64,000 nt of DNA from Bacillus wiedmannii (GTDB lineage: Bacteria > Bacillota > Bacilli > Bacillales > Bacillaceae_G): assembly GCF_001583695.1 (NCBI RefSeq), contig NZ_LOBC01000082.1, positions 124,001 through 188,000 on the forward strand. The letters run 5' to 3'. The translations under genes and the position numbers were made by a program. Positions 62,226 through 64,000 of the stretch are shown here, piece after piece. The stretch's first letter is position 1; every line of letters begins with the position of its first letter. The notes under the pieces were generated by a model, which saw nothing but the letters and a program-made list of their open reading frames with translations, was not told where the DNA came from and did not search any database.

Positions 62226-62948
62226 CTATTTTGTATACGTGACCAACATGTAACATATTGCCCCAAGGCTAATAAAAGGACCGAACGGAATTTGGCTCCT
62301 CATTTTCATACGTTTTAATACTATACCAACTCCAAAGAAACAAAGACTAAAGCAAGATGCTAAAAATAAGATCATAAAAATCCCTTTCAGTCCCACTATA
62401 AATCCAAGTAACGAAAGTAATTTTATATCCCCTCCACCAAGCCCTTCTGGATATATCTTTTGCATGCAATATAACAAAATGAATATAACGCCACTACCAA
62501 CTATACTATCTGTCCAAGTCACTAACGGCACAAAAACACATTCTAAAATGAGTAAACAGGCAAACCAAGCTAAAATACGATTGGGGATTAACATATATAT
62601 GTAATCTGTAACTGAAATAATAAGAAGTAGCGAAAAAAGCGATAAAATGATGATAAGCTCTCGTTCCACCCCAATCATATATACAGTAAGAAGAAATATC
62701 ATTCCTGTTACAAGTTCAAATACTACGTACAAAATTGAAATTTTCCTCTTACAATTCGTACAACGTCCTCTTTGTATACAAAAAGAAATGATTGGAATCA
62801 ATTCTTTTGGCTTTAGCACATACTTACAATAATGACAATGTGAACGCGGGGTAATGATAGACTCACCTAGCGGCACTCTCATTGCAATTAACATAAAAAA
62901 AGAACCAAACACCATCCCCACTAACAATGCATATAAATAAGTGAACAT
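62226..62948 (-). CDS. comC: Prepilin peptidase (family A24, ComC)
   Basis: 240 residues from ATG at 62948 (GGAGAGG site). Two CxxC pairs in the N-terminal cytoplasmic loop, SHCHYCKYV and GRCTNCKRK, are the methyltransferase-domain zinc site. The two catalytic aspartates lie in VTDYIYMLIPNR and GLGGGDIKLLSLLG. It processes competence pseudopilins at the membrane. It is alone apart from the small gene downstream. Confidence 0.92.
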   Translation of the reverse strand: MFTYLYALLVGMVFGSFFMLIAMRVPLGESIITPRSHCHYCKYVLKPKELIPIISFCIQRGRCTNCKRKISILYVVFELVTGMIFLLTVYMIGVERELIIILSLFSLLLIISVTDYIYMLIPNRILAWFACLLILECVFVPLVTWTDSIVGSGVIFILLYCMQKIYPEGLGGGDIKLLSLLGFIVGLKGIFMILFLASCFSLCFFGVGIVLKRMKMRSQIPFGPFISLGAICYMLVTYTK

Positions 62949-63025
62949 CCCTTCCTCTCCTTTCCAGAAGAACATAGCAAAAAAAGGAGAGAACTTCTAC
63001 TTCATATTATTTCTATTCTATTAAA

Positions 63026-63052
63026 AAAGCAGGCCATTTTCCGGCCTGCTTT
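63026..63052 (-). terminator. Terminator of the lut operon
   Basis: AAAGCAGGCC/GGCCTGCTTT 10-bp arms and a T run on the minus strand. Confidence 0.85.
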
Positions 63053-63060
63053 CCCCTCTT

Positions 63061-64000
<940 letters not shown>

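Overview
The window is an AT-rich Firmicute chromosome segment and almost certainly comes from the Bacillus cereus group. The reasons are strong GGAGG-type ribosome binding sites, frequent TTG and GTG starts, spore functions (an alpha/beta SASP, a Spo0E-family phosphatase, sporulation-type kinases), a class IV polyhydroxyalkanoate cluster (phaRBC/phaQPJ), a NEAT-LRR-SLH surface protein, and a group I intron inside nrdE, which is known from this group. I see no prophage, plasmid backbone, transposase, tRNA, rRNA or CRISPR array. The only mobile element is the intron with its homing endonuclease gene.

Layout. 1-4.7 kb: end of a MATE exporter, small genes, an APH-type kinase, a Cas4/AddB-like Fe-S protein and a Fur-controlled flavodoxin pair. 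4.8-10.7 kb: an M20 amidohydrolase and the dltXABCD operon (teichoic acid D-alanylation). 10.7-16.4 kb: nitronate monooxygenase, LD-carboxypeptidase, SseB-like protein, an isochorismatase/CMD pair divergent from an Lrp regulator, and a CPBP protease. 16.4-20.0 kb: a GntR-controlled double ABC transporter operon like B. subtilis yhcEFGHI. 20.2-24.8 kb: class Ib ribonucleotide reductase nrdI-nrdE-nrdF, with nrdE split by a 1.1 kb group I intron, preceded by two NrdR-box candidates. 25.3-31 kb: small genes, a GNAT enzyme, a histidine phosphatase and queCDEF (queuosine precursor) behind a preQ1-I riboswitch. 30.7-39.8 kb: two sensor kinases, DinB, PepF, MarR, Spo0E-like protein, a divergent polysaccharide deacetylase, a CBS protein and a class II aldolase-like pseudoenzyme. 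40.0-42.3 kb: a Fur-boxed NEAT-LRR-SLH gene whose signal peptide is out of frame. 42.3-50.1 kb: a 2-aminoethylphosphonate uptake and degradation operon. 50.3-53.6 kb: small genes, a KtrB/D-type K+ channel and a FAD oxidoreductase. 53.6-58.0 kb: the PHA cluster. 58.1-64 kb: SASP, a second KtrB-like protein, TerC behind a yybP-ykoY Mn riboswitch, an FNT channel, a receiver-like protein, ComC, and lutC with part of lutB.

How the parts work together. Iron (three Fur boxes, flavodoxin, NEAT surface protein), manganese (riboswitch-TerC), phosphonate phosphorus (phn), carbon storage (pha), lactate use (lut) and cell-wall charge (dlt) are nutrient and surface functions typical of a soil or opportunistic Bacillus. 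Two genes look damaged by single-base slips: the intron endonuclease and the NEAT-LRR-SLH gene. Most other genes are intact, and many share bidirectional terminators with convergent neighbours.

The best leads for something undescribed are the 58-residue protein translationally coupled to the Fur-regulated flavodoxin, the saccharopine-dehydrogenase-like enzyme inside the phosphonate operon, the MtnB-like protein without metal ligands, the Cas4/AddB-like Fe-S protein without a visible nuclease motif, and the CPBP protease with an AbrB-like tail. All family calls come from reading the translations; no search was run.
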